Origin: Bacillus tuaregi
GTDB taxonomy: Bacteria > Bacillota > Bacilli > Bacillales > Cytobacillaceae
Assembly: GCF_900104575.1 (NCBI RefSeq)
Contig: NZ_LT629731.1
Coordinates: 1,409,051-1,473,050, forward strand
Length of the DNA stretch: 64,000 bases
Direction: 5' to 3'
Part shown: positions 26,001 through 35,292 of the stretch, one piece after another
How the letters are laid out: the number at the start of each line of letters is the position of its first letter
Position numbering within the stretch: position 1 is the stretch's first letter
Made by a program: the position numbers and the translations under genes
Notes under the pieces: model-generated
The model's input: only the letters and a program-made list of their open reading frames with translations
Told to the model about the DNA's origin: nothing
The model's database searches: none

Positions 26001-26849
26001 ATGGAAGGAATGTTACCGAAGCTTCCTTTAGCAGATTGGATCGATGCTTTAGTGGATTGGTTGACGGCTACGTTTGGTGATATGTTTGATGGGATATCAG
26101 TTGGGGTTGAATTTTTTGTTGAAGGAATTGTCGCGGGATTAGGCTTTATCCCTTCTATAATACTAATGATTCTTGTGAGCTTACTAGCCTGGAAGATTTG
26201 TAATTTCAGAATAGCTTTATTTGGACTACTAGGATTATTCCTAATTGATAATCTAGGGTATTGGCAAGAAATGCTAGAAACACTCGCTCTTGTCTTAACG
26301 GCTGTGTTGATTTCAATCGTGATTGGGATTCCAACTGGAATTTGGGCATCACAAAACGAAAAAGTACGACAGGTCGTCACACCGATACTAGACTTGATGC
26401 AAACCATGCCAGCCTTTGTTTACTTATTGCCGGCGATCTTCTTCTTTAGTATTGGGGTCGTGCCGGGGGTCGTGGCATCGGTTATTTTTGCGATGCCACC
26501 AACGATTCGTTTAACTGTACTAGGAATTAAACAAGTACCAGCCGATTTAATTGAGGCAACAGAGGCGTTCGGCTCTACAACGAAGCAAAAGCTATTAAAG
26601 GTTCAGCTTCCGTTAGCCATGCCAACGATTATGGCTGGAATTAATCAAAGCATCATGCTCGCTTTATCGATGGTGGTGATCGCCTCGATGGTTGGAGCTC
26701 CAGGACTTGGGACAGAGGTGTACCGTGCCGTTACACAAATTAAAACAGGGATTGGGTTTGAAGCTGGTTTGGCCATCGTCGTTATGGCGATTCTGCTAGA
26801 CCGTATCACGCAAAATATTGGAAAGAAAAAACAAGGGGGAACCGCTTAA
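26001..26849 (+). CDS. opuAB: Glycine betaine ABC transporter, permease subunit
   Basis: A 282-aa permease with the BPD inner-membrane motif EATEAFGSTTKQKLLKVQLPLAMPTIMAGINQ (EAA loop). About six to seven helices are present, and the N-terminal amphipathic MEGMLPKLPLADWIDALVDWL is typical of OpuAB/ProW. It forms a homodimer in the OpuA importer. AAGGAGGTGATGTAAG precedes the ATG. Its stop TAA overlaps the opuAC ATG. Confidence 0.95.
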   Translation: MEGMLPKLPLADWIDALVDWLTATFGDMFDGISVGVEFFVEGIVAGLGFIPSIILMILVSLLAWKICNFRIALFGLLGLFLIDNLGYWQEMLETLALVLTAVLISIVIGIPTGIWASQNEKVRQVVTPILDLMQTMPAFVYLLPAIFFFSIGVVPGVVASVIFAMPPTIRLTVLGIKQVPADLIEATEAFGSTTKQKLLKVQLPLAMPTIMAGINQSIMLALSMVVIASMVGAPGLGTEVYRAVTQIKTGIGFEAGLAIVVMAILLDRITQNIGKKKQGGTA

Positions 26850-27748
26850 TGTTTAAAAAATTTGTAGGAATCACTTCAGCAGTAGCACTTACGTTAGGAT
26901 TAGCAGCATGTGGAGGAAATGATACATCATCAGGATCTGAAGATTCAACGAAATCCGTAGGTGAACAGCTGGATTATGAAATTGTCGGAATTGATCCAGG
27001 TGCAGGCATCATGAAAATTACCATCGATGAGGTTTTACCAGAATATGGTCTTGATAAGTGGGAGGTAGTAGAGGGTTCAGGCTCTGCTATGACAGCCGCT
27101 CTTAAAAAAGCATATGACAAAGAGGAGCCAATTATTATCACTGGCTGGAGCCCGCACTGGAAGTTTGCCAGCTATGACTTAAAATATCTAGAGGACCCAA
27201 AGGGAATCTATGGTGGAGCTGAAGATGTGAACACAATTGTTCGTCTTGGCTTAAAGGAAGACAAGCCTGATGCTTATAAGCTGCTTGACCAATTTAACTG
27301 GGAGCCGGAGCATATCGAAACGGTTATGAACTTAATTCAAGAAGGTCAGGATCCAGCAGATGCTGCAGCACAATGGGTAAGTGAAAATGAAGAGCTTGTT
27401 AACACTTGGAAGGAAGGCGTTAACGAGGTTGACGGTGAAGAGCTTAAGCTTCTTTATGTAGCATGGGATGATGTTATTGCCAGTACGAATGTGGTAGGTA
27501 ATGTGCTAGAAAGTATTGGCTATGAAGTAGATTTAGTACAGGTCGATGCAGGTCCAATGTGGGCTGGTGTAGCAGACGGTAGCGGTGATGCCTTGGTAGG
27601 TGCATGGATGCCAACAACTCACGCGGACTATTATGCTGAATATGAAGGAAAGTTCGAAGACCTTGGAGCCAATCTAACTGGTACAAAGCTAGGCTTAGTT
27701 GTACCAGCGTACATGGATATTGATTCAATTGAAGATTTAAAAGAATAA
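26849..27748 (+). CDS. opuAC: Glycine betaine-binding lipoprotein
   Basis: A 299-aa substrate-binding lipoprotein. The signal peptide ends in lipobox LAAC (Cys 21). It has the OpuAC-type repeated lobes, with Trp-rich ligand segments GWSPHWKF, AWDDVIAS and GAWMPTTHADYY, which form the aromatic cage for quaternary ammonium ligands. Translation is coupled to opuAB by a TAATG overlap. Role: compatible-solute uptake under salt stress. Confidence 0.94.
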   Translation: MFKKFVGITSAVALTLGLAACGGNDTSSGSEDSTKSVGEQLDYEIVGIDPGAGIMKITIDEVLPEYGLDKWEVVEGSGSAMTAALKKAYDKEEPIIITGWSPHWKFASYDLKYLEDPKGIYGGAEDVNTIVRLGLKEDKPDAYKLLDQFNWEPEHIETVMNLIQEGQDPADAAAQWVSENEELVNTWKEGVNEVDGEELKLLYVAWDDVIASTNVVGNVLESIGYEVDLVQVDAGPMWAGVADGSGDALVGAWMPTTHADYYAEYEGKFEDLGANLTGTKLGLVVPAYMDIDSIEDLKE

Positions 27749-27761
27749 TAGGGTATAGACC

Positions 27762-27800
27762 AAAAGATAGCAAGATACCTCTTTGCTATCTTTTCGTTTT
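27762..27800 (+). terminator. Terminator of the opuA operon
   Basis: Stem AAAAGATAGCAA / TTGCTATCTTTT with a 10-nt loop. Confidence 0.85.
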
Positions 27801-27870
27801 AGATTCATATGTCAATATAGAGAAGAAAATCATATGGTATACGTAGCGGATTTTTAAAGGAGTGGATGGA

Positions 27871-28596
27871 ATGCTAGTTGGTCATATCAAGGAAATCGTA
27901 CGTCACCCAATCAAATCCTTTGGAGGTGAACACGTAGAAAAAACGAGAATCATGGAATATGGCTTATATGGGGACCGCAGCCATGCTTATCTAGATGAGA
28001 CAAATAATGGTGATTTCTTAACCATTACCCATTTTCAGGAAATGGTGCGTTATCATGCAAGGTTTGCAGGAGAAGAAGGACTGGAGCAATATCCGAAGGT
28101 CGAGGTCATCACACCGGAGGGTAAGGTATTAGACTGGGATGACGAGAGCTTAATCAAGGAATTAGAGGATAAATCCGCAAGGAAAATTTCTACTATTCAA
28201 TATACTCCCTCTCATGTGCCAATTGGACCGATTGCCGTGGAGCCTATTCTCCTGGCAACCGATGCCTCATTAGCCCATTTGGAGGAACTATGGGGAAAGG
28301 AAAAAATTGATTATCATCGTTTTCGTCCGAATCTATTTATCTCTTTAAAGGAAAAAAAACCGTTTGTGGAAGAGGAATGGATGGGCAGACGGCTGCAAAT
28401 AGGGAGTGAAGTAGAGCTTGAATTAGTGGGTCATTGTATACGGTGTATGATTATTACGGTTGATCCAGAAAATGCAGAGCGAGATCCAAGCCTGCATAAA
28501 ACGCTTATTAAGGAAAATAAAAATCACTTTGGTGTATATGCTTCTGTTATCAGAACAGGAGAAATAAAGGCCGGTGATGAAGTGATTCTGCTGTAA
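27871..28596 (+). CDS. MOSC-domain protein
   Basis: A 241-aa protein with an N-terminal MOSC beta-barrel (VGHIKEIVRHPIKSFGGEHVEKTRIMEYGLYGDRSHAYLDE) and a C-terminal MOSC core with HCIRCMIITVDPENAERDPSLHKTL. The Cys in that core is the one proposed to bind sulfur or molybdenum cofactor in the family. It may handle N-hydroxylated compounds or Mo-cofactor sulfuration. ATG at 27871 follows AAAGGAG. Confidence 0.88.
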   Translation: MLVGHIKEIVRHPIKSFGGEHVEKTRIMEYGLYGDRSHAYLDETNNGDFLTITHFQEMVRYHARFAGEEGLEQYPKVEVITPEGKVLDWDDESLIKELEDKSARKISTIQYTPSHVPIGPIAVEPILLATDASLAHLEELWGKEKIDYHRFRPNLFISLKEKKPFVEEEWMGRRLQIGSEVELELVGHCIRCMIITVDPENAERDPSLHKTLIKENKNHFGVYASVIRTGEIKAGDEVILL

Positions 28597-28615
28597 ATTA
28601 AAAAGGGAGTTGCCT

Positions 28616-28703
28616 AGGTGTCAGACACTACAAGCTATCTTATATCCTATGTGTTTTTATGCAAAGTGATAGAAGATACAGCCTTGTGGTGCCTGGCATT
28701 TTT
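28616..28703 (+). repeat. REP-like palindrome, locus 1
   Basis: GGTGTCAGACACTACAAG is answered ~50 nt later by CTTGTGGTGCCTGGCA, an imperfect long inverted repeat followed by TTTTT. It belongs to the GTGCC(A/T)GGCAC palindrome family seen at seven loci in the window. Confidence 0.65.
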
Positions 28704-28735
28704 GCTTTCTATAATGAAGATACTCGAGACTGTTA

Positions 28736-28921
28736 AACTTCATTCAGCAGAAGTCCTCCACTTCTATAAGTGGGGGATGAATGCAAATGGTACTTCGATT
28801 CAGTGGGGGTACAACCCCGGCTGAATGAAGTTAAGCCTCCGGCGAGTCTTGCGATTTTTTAAGGTAGTTTACCCGAGCGAGCTCAGGTAATCCGGACGCA
28901 AATTCGACGAGCGAATTTGAT
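28736..28921 (+). repeat. Structured repeat element, copy 4
   Basis: Exact arms AACTTCATTCAGC / GCTGAATGAAGTT. The tail hairpin here is TTTACCCGAGC-GA-GCTCAGGTAA, where GG/CC pairs replace the TA pairs of copy 1. The last hairpin is AAATTCG-ACGAG-CGAATTT. The remaining ~200 bp to the next gene hold nothing I can name. Confidence 0.92.
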
Positions 28922-29119
28922 AAAAATATATTGCAGAAAAAATTCACATATGTATGATGAAGTTATAGCTTGAACACATATTTAAAAGGAAGTTGGAACA
29001 AGGACAGGCGTGAATTCGGAGGGGCTGACTCGCTCTCGGAGATGGAGACGCGTCTGGATATTAGTATTCTCCTATTCTATGGACTTAGATAGGATGCTCC
29101 ATTAAAGGTGGTTATTAAA

Positions 29120-29701
29120 ATGAAGCTTTATCTCAATATATTTATCGCATTTTTTCGATCAGGAATATTAGGCTTTGGCGGGGGTCCCTCATCGATTCCG
29201 TTGGTTCACAAAGAGGTGGTTGAAACCTTCAAGTGGATGAATGATGATCAATTTAGTGATGTATTAGCTCTAGCCAATACGTTGCCAGGCCCACTTGCTA
29301 CGAAAATGGCTGGATATATTGGCTATCGAGTTGCTGGCATACAGGGACTCATCGTTGCCTTGGTTTCCTCCATATTACCTACTGTTTTTTTAATGCTGGC
29401 TCTTTTAACCTCCTTTAATCAATTCAAGGATAACCCAAGAGTTCAGGGTATGACCCATGCCGTTGTTCCCGTTGTCGGCGTGATGATGGGAATCTTGACC
29501 TGGAGCTTTTTGAAAAAGACAAAGAATGGCTTGGGCTGGAGAAATGGCGGTCTTCTTTTGCTCGGCTGTTTCATCTGTATGGTCGTGCTGCAAATTCACC
29601 CGGGTATCGTGATAGGCGTCTTGTTAGTAGGAGCATTAGTGCTGCCAGAAAAGAAAAAGAAAACCGAAGCACCTGTTGAAGGAAAAAGTGAGAGCTTATG
29701 A
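29120..29701 (+). CDS. Chromate transporter, CHR domain subunit 1
   Basis: A 193-aa single-CHR-domain protein. The signature GFGGGPSSIPLVHKEVVE and the helix motif LALANTLPGPLATKMAGYIGYRVAG are typical of ChrA. In Bacillus the two halves of ChrA are often encoded separately and work as a pair. AAAGGTGG precedes the ATG at 29120. The partner gene overlaps by ATGA. Confidence 0.9.
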   Translation: MKLYLNIFIAFFRSGILGFGGGPSSIPLVHKEVVETFKWMNDDQFSDVLALANTLPGPLATKMAGYIGYRVAGIQGLIVALVSSILPTVFLMLALLTSFNQFKDNPRVQGMTHAVVPVVGVMMGILTWSFLKKTKNGLGWRNGGLLLLGCFICMVVLQIHPGIVIGVLLVGALVLPEKKKKTEAPVEGKSESL

Positions 29702-30228
29702 TCTATTTGCAATTATTCTTAGCATTTTTGATTCCTGGACTTGTTGGGTATGGAGGCGGACCTGCTTCTATCCCGTTAATTGAACACGAGATTGTCGATC
29801 GTTTTGGCTGGATGACAACGAGTCAATTTAGTGAGGTGCTGGCAATCGGAAATTCCTTACCAGGTCCGATTGCGACGAAGATGGCAGGCTATATTGGGTA
29901 TGAGGTCGGAGGAATTCTCGGTTCATTGGTGGCCTTGTTTGCCATTGTGGCCCCATCCTTAATTCTAATGGTTTTATTATTAAGTATCATCTATCGCTAT
30001 AAAGATTCACTAAAGGTAAAAAGGCTGTCAAAGGTCGTTCTGCCTGCTGTAGCGATCTTAATGGGAACACTTACCTTTGATTTTTTCCATGAATCGACGA
30101 TGTCAAATGGACTTTGGGAAACCCTTATTATTGCGATTATCACCTTATTATTATTGGAAAAATGGAAGGTCCATCCTGCCTTTGTTATTCTTGGCGGCCT
30201 CGTCTTTGGAGCATTTTTTTTAGTGTAA
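29698..30228 (+). CDS. Chromate transporter, CHR domain subunit 2
   Basis: A 176-aa second CHR half with GYGGGPASIPLIEHEIVDRFGWM and LAIGNSLPGPIATKMAGYIGYEVGG. It shares an ATGA start/stop with subunit 1, so synthesis is coupled. The two together match one full-length ChrA, which exports or exchanges chromate (or sulfate). Confidence 0.9.
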   Translation: MIYLQLFLAFLIPGLVGYGGGPASIPLIEHEIVDRFGWMTTSQFSEVLAIGNSLPGPIATKMAGYIGYEVGGILGSLVALFAIVAPSLILMVLLLSIIYRYKDSLKVKRLSKVVLPAVAILMGTLTFDFFHESTMSNGLWETLIIAIITLLLLEKWKVHPAFVILGGLVFGAFFLV

Positions 30229-30265
30229 CCTAATAGCTGGGGCTTGTATTGACAAGATTAAGAGA

Positions 30266-30304
30266 GAAAAAAGATGTTTCACCGTAATGGGTGGCATCTT
30301 TTTT
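30266..30304. terminator. Bidirectional terminator between chrA pair and zinT remnant
   Basis: Stem AAAAAAGATG-TTTCACC / GGGTGG-CATCTTTTTT with T runs on both strands. Confidence 0.85.
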
Positions 30305-30316
30305 CCCGATTATCGT

Positions 30317-30625
30317 TTAATATGCCGTCATTTCCTTTACAATTTCTTCTCCGCTTAAATGAGAAAAGTAGTACGTTGGCCAATTGTCCAATTCTTTTAA
30401 GAGCGTGTCATGGTCTTCGTCGCCAAAGTAGATATGGTAATGCTCTGCTTTTGTTGGGTAAATACCATGGTCACTGAATTGATCATGCTTAGGCACACCA
30501 GCCTCATCACCAACTAAATCAAATAAATAACGAACGCCTCGGTTTCCCGCTTCATAGGTCAAAATTTCATAGCCCTGATATTCATATTCGCCCGTTTTAG
30601 CTTCACCATTTTGATAAAAGGTCAT
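30317..30625 (-). pseudogene. C-terminal part of a ZinT/YodA-family metal-binding protein
   Basis: The 102 residues match the C-terminal half of ZinT: MTFYQNGEAKTGEYEYQGYEILTYEAGNRGVRYLFD, then FSDHGIYPTKAEHYHIYFGDEDHDTLLKELDNWPTYYFSHLSGEEIVKEM with the zinc-binding His cluster. The normal domain is ~180 aa, and the N-terminal half with its own His ligand and any signal peptide is absent. In-frame ZinT-like residues (EIKDDT) continue just upstream until a stop. AAGGATGATACC before the ATG could still drive expression, so a live truncated protein cannot be excluded. Confidence 0.72.
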
Positions 30626-30848
30626 GGTATCATCCTTAATTTCTAAAAATGCAATAGGAAGCAGCTCTTATATCTAATTAAATAAGTTCCAAAAGATTAG
30701 GAGAAAAAGGGAATAGGTTTATGATGTAAAATATAGTAAAATAGTACTATGATATATAGTCATGAATAATCAAGATCCCGAACCGAAATGAATGGATAGA
30801 GGTGTGTCCTAACATTTTTCAGCTGGTAATCTTATTTGAGGTGAATAA

Positions 30849-32303
30849 ATGAAGTACACAGGAAGAATTATTCTAGTCCTTTTTTCGATAGCTGTTAGTG
30901 TATTTGAATCACTTATTGAGCCTATAACTCTATACAATATACTAGAGGCCTTGTTCTTCGCCACTATCGCTTATATAGTGGGCTGGTCCTTTGATCGCTT
31001 GCATTATTTCCGAAAAAGGGCAGAGCAAAGTGAAAAATATAATCGTGAGTTAATTGAGTACTCTCCGGAGTCTGTCCTTGTTTATCATCAGGATAAAATT
31101 ATTTTTGTAAATGATCGAGTCGAGGAGTTATTACAGATAGCTGCTGACCAGTTAATCGGAAAGTCTATTTTTGACTTCATCCTTCCAGAGCATCATAATC
31201 AAGTAAAAGCAAGGATTCAAAGAGCCTCATCAGGACTTCGAAATGTGGAACGAATGGAAATCAAATTATTTTCAGGTAAAAAGGAGATTCTCGATGTTGA
31301 GGTTTCCTCTGTACCGATTTTTTATCGTAATAAGAATTGTATGGAGGTCTTTATCAAAAATATAACTGCGAGAAAAAAACTAGAGGAAAAGCTGCGGAAG
31401 AATGAGGCACTTTATCGCTTTATTACAGAAAATTCAACGGATATTATCACCTATTTGAAACCGAGTGGTTTGTATGAGTATATATCGCCATCCTGTGAAT
31501 CGATTTTGGGCTTTAGTCAAGATGAGCTCGTAGGTAAAACGATGTTCGATATCCTCCATCCTGAAGAAATCCAAGTAATCTCTCATTTTTTAACGGAATC
31601 TCAATCTCATAAAGATTTTGCCACATTCCCTCATCGGATTAGAAAAAAGGATGGTTCCTTCCTTTGGCTGGAAACAAATGCACGTACGATCCGAAATTCA
31701 AGCCATGAGCTAGAGGGCATCGTTGCCGTCTCAAGAGATATCACGGCAAGGCTCGATAAAGAAAGCGAGCTCCTCGAAACCAATGAAATGCTGCGCTATT
31801 TATCGCTTATGGATGGTCTCACGGATATTCCGAACCGACGCTGCTTTGAGGAACAACTGCAAAGGGAATGGAATCGAACGATGCGTCATTCGATGCCCTT
31901 ATCAGCCTTAATGATTGATATTGACTTTTTCAAAAGGTTCAATGATCTTTATGGCCACCCTGCCGGGGATGTATGTATCAAGCAAATTGCGACCGTTATT
32001 AAGAATACACTGCAAAGGCCTGCTGATTTTGTTGCCCGCTACGGCGGGGAGGAGTTTGTCGTGCTCCTTCCGGAAACCGACGAAGACGGGGCTGCCTTTG
32101 TCAGTGAAGGAATTCTCCAAAATATCAAGCAATTGAAAATCGTCAACGAAGGCTCTGACATTGATGAATATGTAACCATTAGCATTGGCTGCGCAACTGT
32201 TTTTCCAACTTCACAGCTAAAGCCTGAAGACTTAATTGAACAGGCTGATAGCGGCTTATACCTAGCAAAGAATTCTGGCAGAAATCAAATGAAAATCAAC
32301 TAA
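30849..32303 (+). CDS. Membrane-anchored PAS-PAS-GGDEF diguanylate cyclase
   Basis: A 484-aa protein. Two N-terminal hydrophobic helices (to ~50) are followed by two PAS domains (~70-180 and ~190-300) and a GGDEF domain (~320-484). The active-site motif GGEEF at ~399-403 is intact. The allosteric inhibitory site RPAD (RxxD) lies exactly five residues before it. It should therefore make cyclic di-GMP from GTP with product feedback. GAGGTG precedes the ATG. Ligands of the PAS domains are unknown. Confidence 0.9.
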   Translation: MKYTGRIILVLFSIAVSVFESLIEPITLYNILEALFFATIAYIVGWSFDRLHYFRKRAEQSEKYNRELIEYSPESVLVYHQDKIIFVNDRVEELLQIAADQLIGKSIFDFILPEHHNQVKARIQRASSGLRNVERMEIKLFSGKKEILDVEVSSVPIFYRNKNCMEVFIKNITARKKLEEKLRKNEALYRFITENSTDIITYLKPSGLYEYISPSCESILGFSQDELVGKTMFDILHPEEIQVISHFLTESQSHKDFATFPHRIRKKDGSFLWLETNARTIRNSSHELEGIVAVSRDITARLDKESELLETNEMLRYLSLMDGLTDIPNRRCFEEQLQREWNRTMRHSMPLSALMIDIDFFKRFNDLYGHPAGDVCIKQIATVIKNTLQRPADFVARYGGEEFVVLLPETDEDGAAFVSEGILQNIKQLKIVNEGSDIDEYVTISIGCATVFPTSQLKPEDLIEQADSGLYLAKNSGRNQMKIN

Positions 32304-32318
32304 GCTAGATACAATAAA

Positions 32319-32360
32319 CAAACGGGTCACTGGGAAAATAACTCCCCGTGACCCATTTGT
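32319..32360. terminator. Terminator between the GGDEF and SEC-C genes
   Basis: Stem CAAACGGGTCACTGGG / CTCCCCGTGACCCATTTG, imperfect, between two convergent genes. T-rich on one side only. Confidence 0.75.
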
Positions 32361-34354
32361 TATCTGCTTTTTTTCAACCAGCTCATTAATTTCTTATTCC
32401 TTCTCCATAAATCAAAATGCTGGTCAGCATAAATAATTGCCTCTGATTCTTTTCCAAGCTCAAATCCGTTAGGAAGATACATCGGAATTTCTCTTTCCTC
32501 TAATAAAAAAGCAGAAACATACGGATTCTTTTTCAATGCCTTTTGGAGCAGCTGTTTGGCCTTACTAGTGGCTCCATTTTGCAAAAATTCAAGGAGGACA
32601 CGGTTGTAGGCTCCATTTGCTGTCATCTCTTCTTTATATGTATTTAATAACACGGCAGCTTGGTCCAGCAGTCCTTTTTCAACTAAAACGGTAAATAACT
32701 CATAGCGAACCCCTTGATTGTCGTTTGGATTTAGTTCAAGGAGCTCCTCATAGTGTTGAATCGCCTCAGTCAAGCGGCCTTCACTATGTAAAAACTCAGC
32801 GTAATCATATTTCGCGCGCATATAAGGGCGGGTGTGGAAAATTCCCCAGAAATGACCGGCATTTTCCTTGAAAAAGTCCTCGCCAAGTTCCTTTTCACCT
32901 GCTTCCACTGCCTTTAATAGCAGCTTTTCCTCCTTAAGGGGATTCAACTCGAATTCGGCTAAAATACTATAAGCACCAGGACTATTTGGATAAAGCTTCA
33001 GTGCTTTCTCAGCAAGTTGCTTTCTCCGTTTGCCCGTTGCCTCATAGGCATCAAATAATAGCTCCTGTGCTTTTTCCTTATTAGTCAGCTCCCGCTGCGG
33101 TCCTTGCGAATGGTTTCGTTGCTTTTTAAGCAAAGAATTGGCTTCATCCTGTGAGCTAAAGGACGTTTTTTCTAGGTTGTTCTGTATGGCATGAAGCTCC
33201 CGTTCCATTGGGACTCCGGAGTGGGCAAAAAGTGAGCTGTTGTCGTCCTCTTTATCAAATAAATCGTCTTCATCGAATAGGTCATCATAGACCTCTTCTA
33301 GATCAATCGTAGCTAGCTTTTCCTCAAGCTCATGAATTTCCTCCTCAAGCACAGCCTCCATATCCTTGTATCTGGTGGACAAGCTGCTTACGGAAATGGC
33401 GAAATCGTCAGCAAGCTCCTTTTGCGTTGTATAGCCGCCAAAGGGATTAAATTGATCGATTAAGTAGAGCAGGGCTGCCGTATAGACGCTTGTTTTCATG
33501 ATCTTCGGATTCCTTTGCAGGCAGTATTGATGCCATAGATGGACGCCTAGATTTAGGAGAACATCCTCTTCGACATAGTCCTCAAATTCCAGGGCTACTT
33601 CCTTATGCTTAGGAGAAATCCAATTAAAATCCTCTATTGTTGGTTCTATCCCGAATAAAAAAAGATGAAGAATTTCCGGAAACGATTGGGCTACAAAGCT
33701 GTCAGGCTGAGACCTGTCCCTTCCCTCCATCATATTCATGACTCTGTTGACAACCATATTGGTTAGGCTTGCAGGTAAATCAATAAAAGTGGTAAAGAAG
33801 ATCGAGTGCTCACCAGCAGGAAGGATAGTGCTCAACACTATGCCGCCGGTTTCAACTGGGTGCTCCTCATCCAGCACCTTTACCCTGTATACCTCGTCTG
33901 TGAAAATATCCTTCAGTGTGAGCAGCTGCTGGTCATCCTGATCCTGCTCTGTAATAAGGGAAATGGTGGGCTTTGCCTTTCGCCAGGATTGAAGTATATC
34001 CTTTACTCTTTGACGGGTCAGCTTTGCCTTTTGTTGATCAATATAATGGGACATAATTGTTTTTCCATCTACCTCTATAGAGGTAATAAACCAGGTTAAG
34101 GTGTAAAAGTGAAACAGTTCAAAGGCCTCATTTGGAATATCGATGGTTTCAAATTGTTCTTCTAGAACCTCTTCAATTTCTTCTGAAAAATGGTTCATGG
34201 CAAATTGAATCATATTGACCTGTAACTCCATCAGATCCTTATCAATTAACTGCTCCATGGAGATCACATTCGTTTTTCCACAGCAGTTCTTATATTTTTT
34301 TCCGCTGCCGCAAGGACATATATCATTTCTTCCAACCTTTTTCAAATTCTCCAT
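32360..34354 (-). CDS. SEC-C motif and TPR repeat protein
   Basis: A 664-aa cytosolic protein. The N-terminal SEC-C zinc motif is NDICPCGSGKKYKNCCGK. A central region holds an acidic coiled stretch (EVYDDLFDEDDLFDKEDDN). The C-terminal third has tetratricopeptide repeats (KYDYAEFLHSEGRLTEAIQHYEELLELNPND). SEC-C domains bind Zn and are found on SecA and many ribosome- or chaperone-linked proteins. No specific function is known for this layout in Bacillus. Confidence 0.85.
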   Translation of the reverse strand: MENLKKVGRNDICPCGSGKKYKNCCGKTNVISMEQLIDKDLMELQVNMIQFAMNHFSEEIEEVLEEQFETIDIPNEAFELFHFYTLTWFITSIEVDGKTIMSHYIDQQKAKLTRQRVKDILQSWRKAKPTISLITEQDQDDQQLLTLKDIFTDEVYRVKVLDEEHPVETGGIVLSTILPAGEHSIFFTTFIDLPASLTNMVVNRVMNMMEGRDRSQPDSFVAQSFPEILHLFLFGIEPTIEDFNWISPKHKEVALEFEDYVEEDVLLNLGVHLWHQYCLQRNPKIMKTSVYTAALLYLIDQFNPFGGYTTQKELADDFAISVSSLSTRYKDMEAVLEEEIHELEEKLATIDLEEVYDDLFDEDDLFDKEDDNSSLFAHSGVPMERELHAIQNNLEKTSFSSQDEANSLLKKQRNHSQGPQRELTNKEKAQELLFDAYEATGKRRKQLAEKALKLYPNSPGAYSILAEFELNPLKEEKLLLKAVEAGEKELGEDFFKENAGHFWGIFHTRPYMRAKYDYAEFLHSEGRLTEAIQHYEELLELNPNDNQGVRYELFTVLVEKGLLDQAAVLLNTYKEEMTANGAYNRVLLEFLQNGATSKAKQLLQKALKKNPYVSAFLLEEREIPMYLPNGFELGKESEAIIYADQHFDLWRRNKKLMSWLKKSR

Positions 34355-34544
34355 TCCTTTCCTTCATTAGAATAGTGACGAAGACTTTTCAATACTGCAG
34401 ATGATGATGCTATATTTCTTTTTTTCAAGTGCGTGTAGAGTTAAAAGTATGAAGAATGCTTCACAAAACGATAGCTTGCATTCTCTTTAAATCAGTTCTA
34501 GGTAATTCGATTATAACACTACAGAAGAGGGAAGGGGACAAAGA

Positions 34545-34588
34545 AGAGTGCCAAGCAGCTCCATAAATGTGAGGGTGCTTGGCACTCT
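34545..34588. repeat. REP-like palindrome, locus 2
   Basis: Exact 13-bp arms AGAGTGCCAAGCA / TGCTTGGCACTCT around an 18-nt loop, member of the GTGCC...GGCAC family. No T run follows. Confidence 0.75.
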
Positions 34589-34596
34589 GAAGTGAG

Positions 34597-34677
34597 CTAT
34601 TGAACCTCTAGGGTCACATCGATATTTCCTCGTGTTGCTTTAGAATAAGGAAATTTAGAGGTAATCGGCTCACCTCA
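34597..34677 (-). pseudogene. Remnant of an organic hydroperoxide resistance protein (Ohr), C-terminus
   Basis: Minus-strand translation reads GEPITSKFPYSKATRGNIDV then TLEVQ and a stop, with a TGA immediately before. FPYSKATRGNIDVTLEV is the well-known C-terminal end of Ohr/OsmC-type peroxidases (CPYSKATRGNIDVTLEV), with the cysteine changed to Phe. The rest of the gene is missing, so this is a decay product. The surrounding 34360-34780 holds no other gene. Confidence 0.7.
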
Positions 34678-34786
34678 ATTATAGTATAAATGTACAATTC
34701 TTCACATAAGTGGACTCATTAACTTTAGTCTAGGGTAAGCTGAGAACTATATATTTTTGGAGTCTAGGCCTATTTTTAATTCATAC

Positions 34787-34814
34787 TTGACACATAGGAA
34801 TTATAAGTTATAAA
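34787..34814 (+). promoter_or_regulatory. Promoter of the fbpA-like gene
   Basis: -35 TTGACA at 34787-34792, 16-bp spacer, -10 TATAAA at 34809-34814. I looked for a classic Fur box (TGATAATNATTATCA) around it and did not see one. Confidence 0.6.
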
Positions 34815-34943
34815 ATATATTTAACGAATTAGTCATATAAGTTAAATCGTATTATCAAATAAGCTCTAAAAAATAAAACACAAATAGTGAAGCTGCAGGT
34901 AAGTTACGAAATAAACCAATCATTATTAAAAGGAGTGTTTCCA

Positions 34944-35126
34944 TTGAGAAATAGTGTAGAGCAAAGACGGGAGAAGCTAATCAATAAGCTTTTTGGAGTG
35001 AATGTATTTAAGATCGAGGGTAAGCAGCTATATGAGCTGCCGCTTTCCATACTGGAACGAGAGTATCGCAAATATCAAGCAGAATACCATCCACATGGTG
35101 AATTTGGTTCTATTAGATGGTCTTAA
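34944..35126 (+). CDS. Fur-regulated basic protein A family (FbpA-like)
   Basis: A 60-aa basic protein. RNSVEQRREKLINKLFGVNVFKIEGKQLYELPLSILEREYRKY matches the FbpA family, with its conserved QLYELxLxxLExEYR core. In B. subtilis FbpA helps the FsrA small RNA in iron sparing. The start is TTG at 34944 with AAAGGAGTG upstream. Iron control is expected from family knowledge, but no Fur box was found. Confidence 0.8.
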   Translation: MRNSVEQRREKLINKLFGVNVFKIEGKQLYELPLSILEREYRKYQAEYHPHGEFGSIRWS

Positions 35127-35170
35127 TCTATTCTTTTATGTACCTGTTTCATAATCCCATGTATCATTAA

Positions 35171-35216
35171 GGTGTTAGCATCATCCAAGCTTTGGAGTGT
35201 GCTGACACCTTTTTGT
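35171..35216 (+). terminator. Terminator after the fbpA-like gene
   Basis: Stem GGTGTTAGCA / TGCTGACACC with a 17-nt loop and a T run. Confidence 0.8.
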
Positions 35217-35292
35217 TATATAAAATCCAATTTGCTTGAAGATTCATGGTATAATTCGTTAAATAATATGTAATGAATTAAAAAACGGAGCC

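Noticed and set aside
34680-34943. Fur box upstream of the fbpA-like gene
   Set aside because: Expected from the family, but I found no convincing TGATAAT/ATTATCA match, so it is not annotated.
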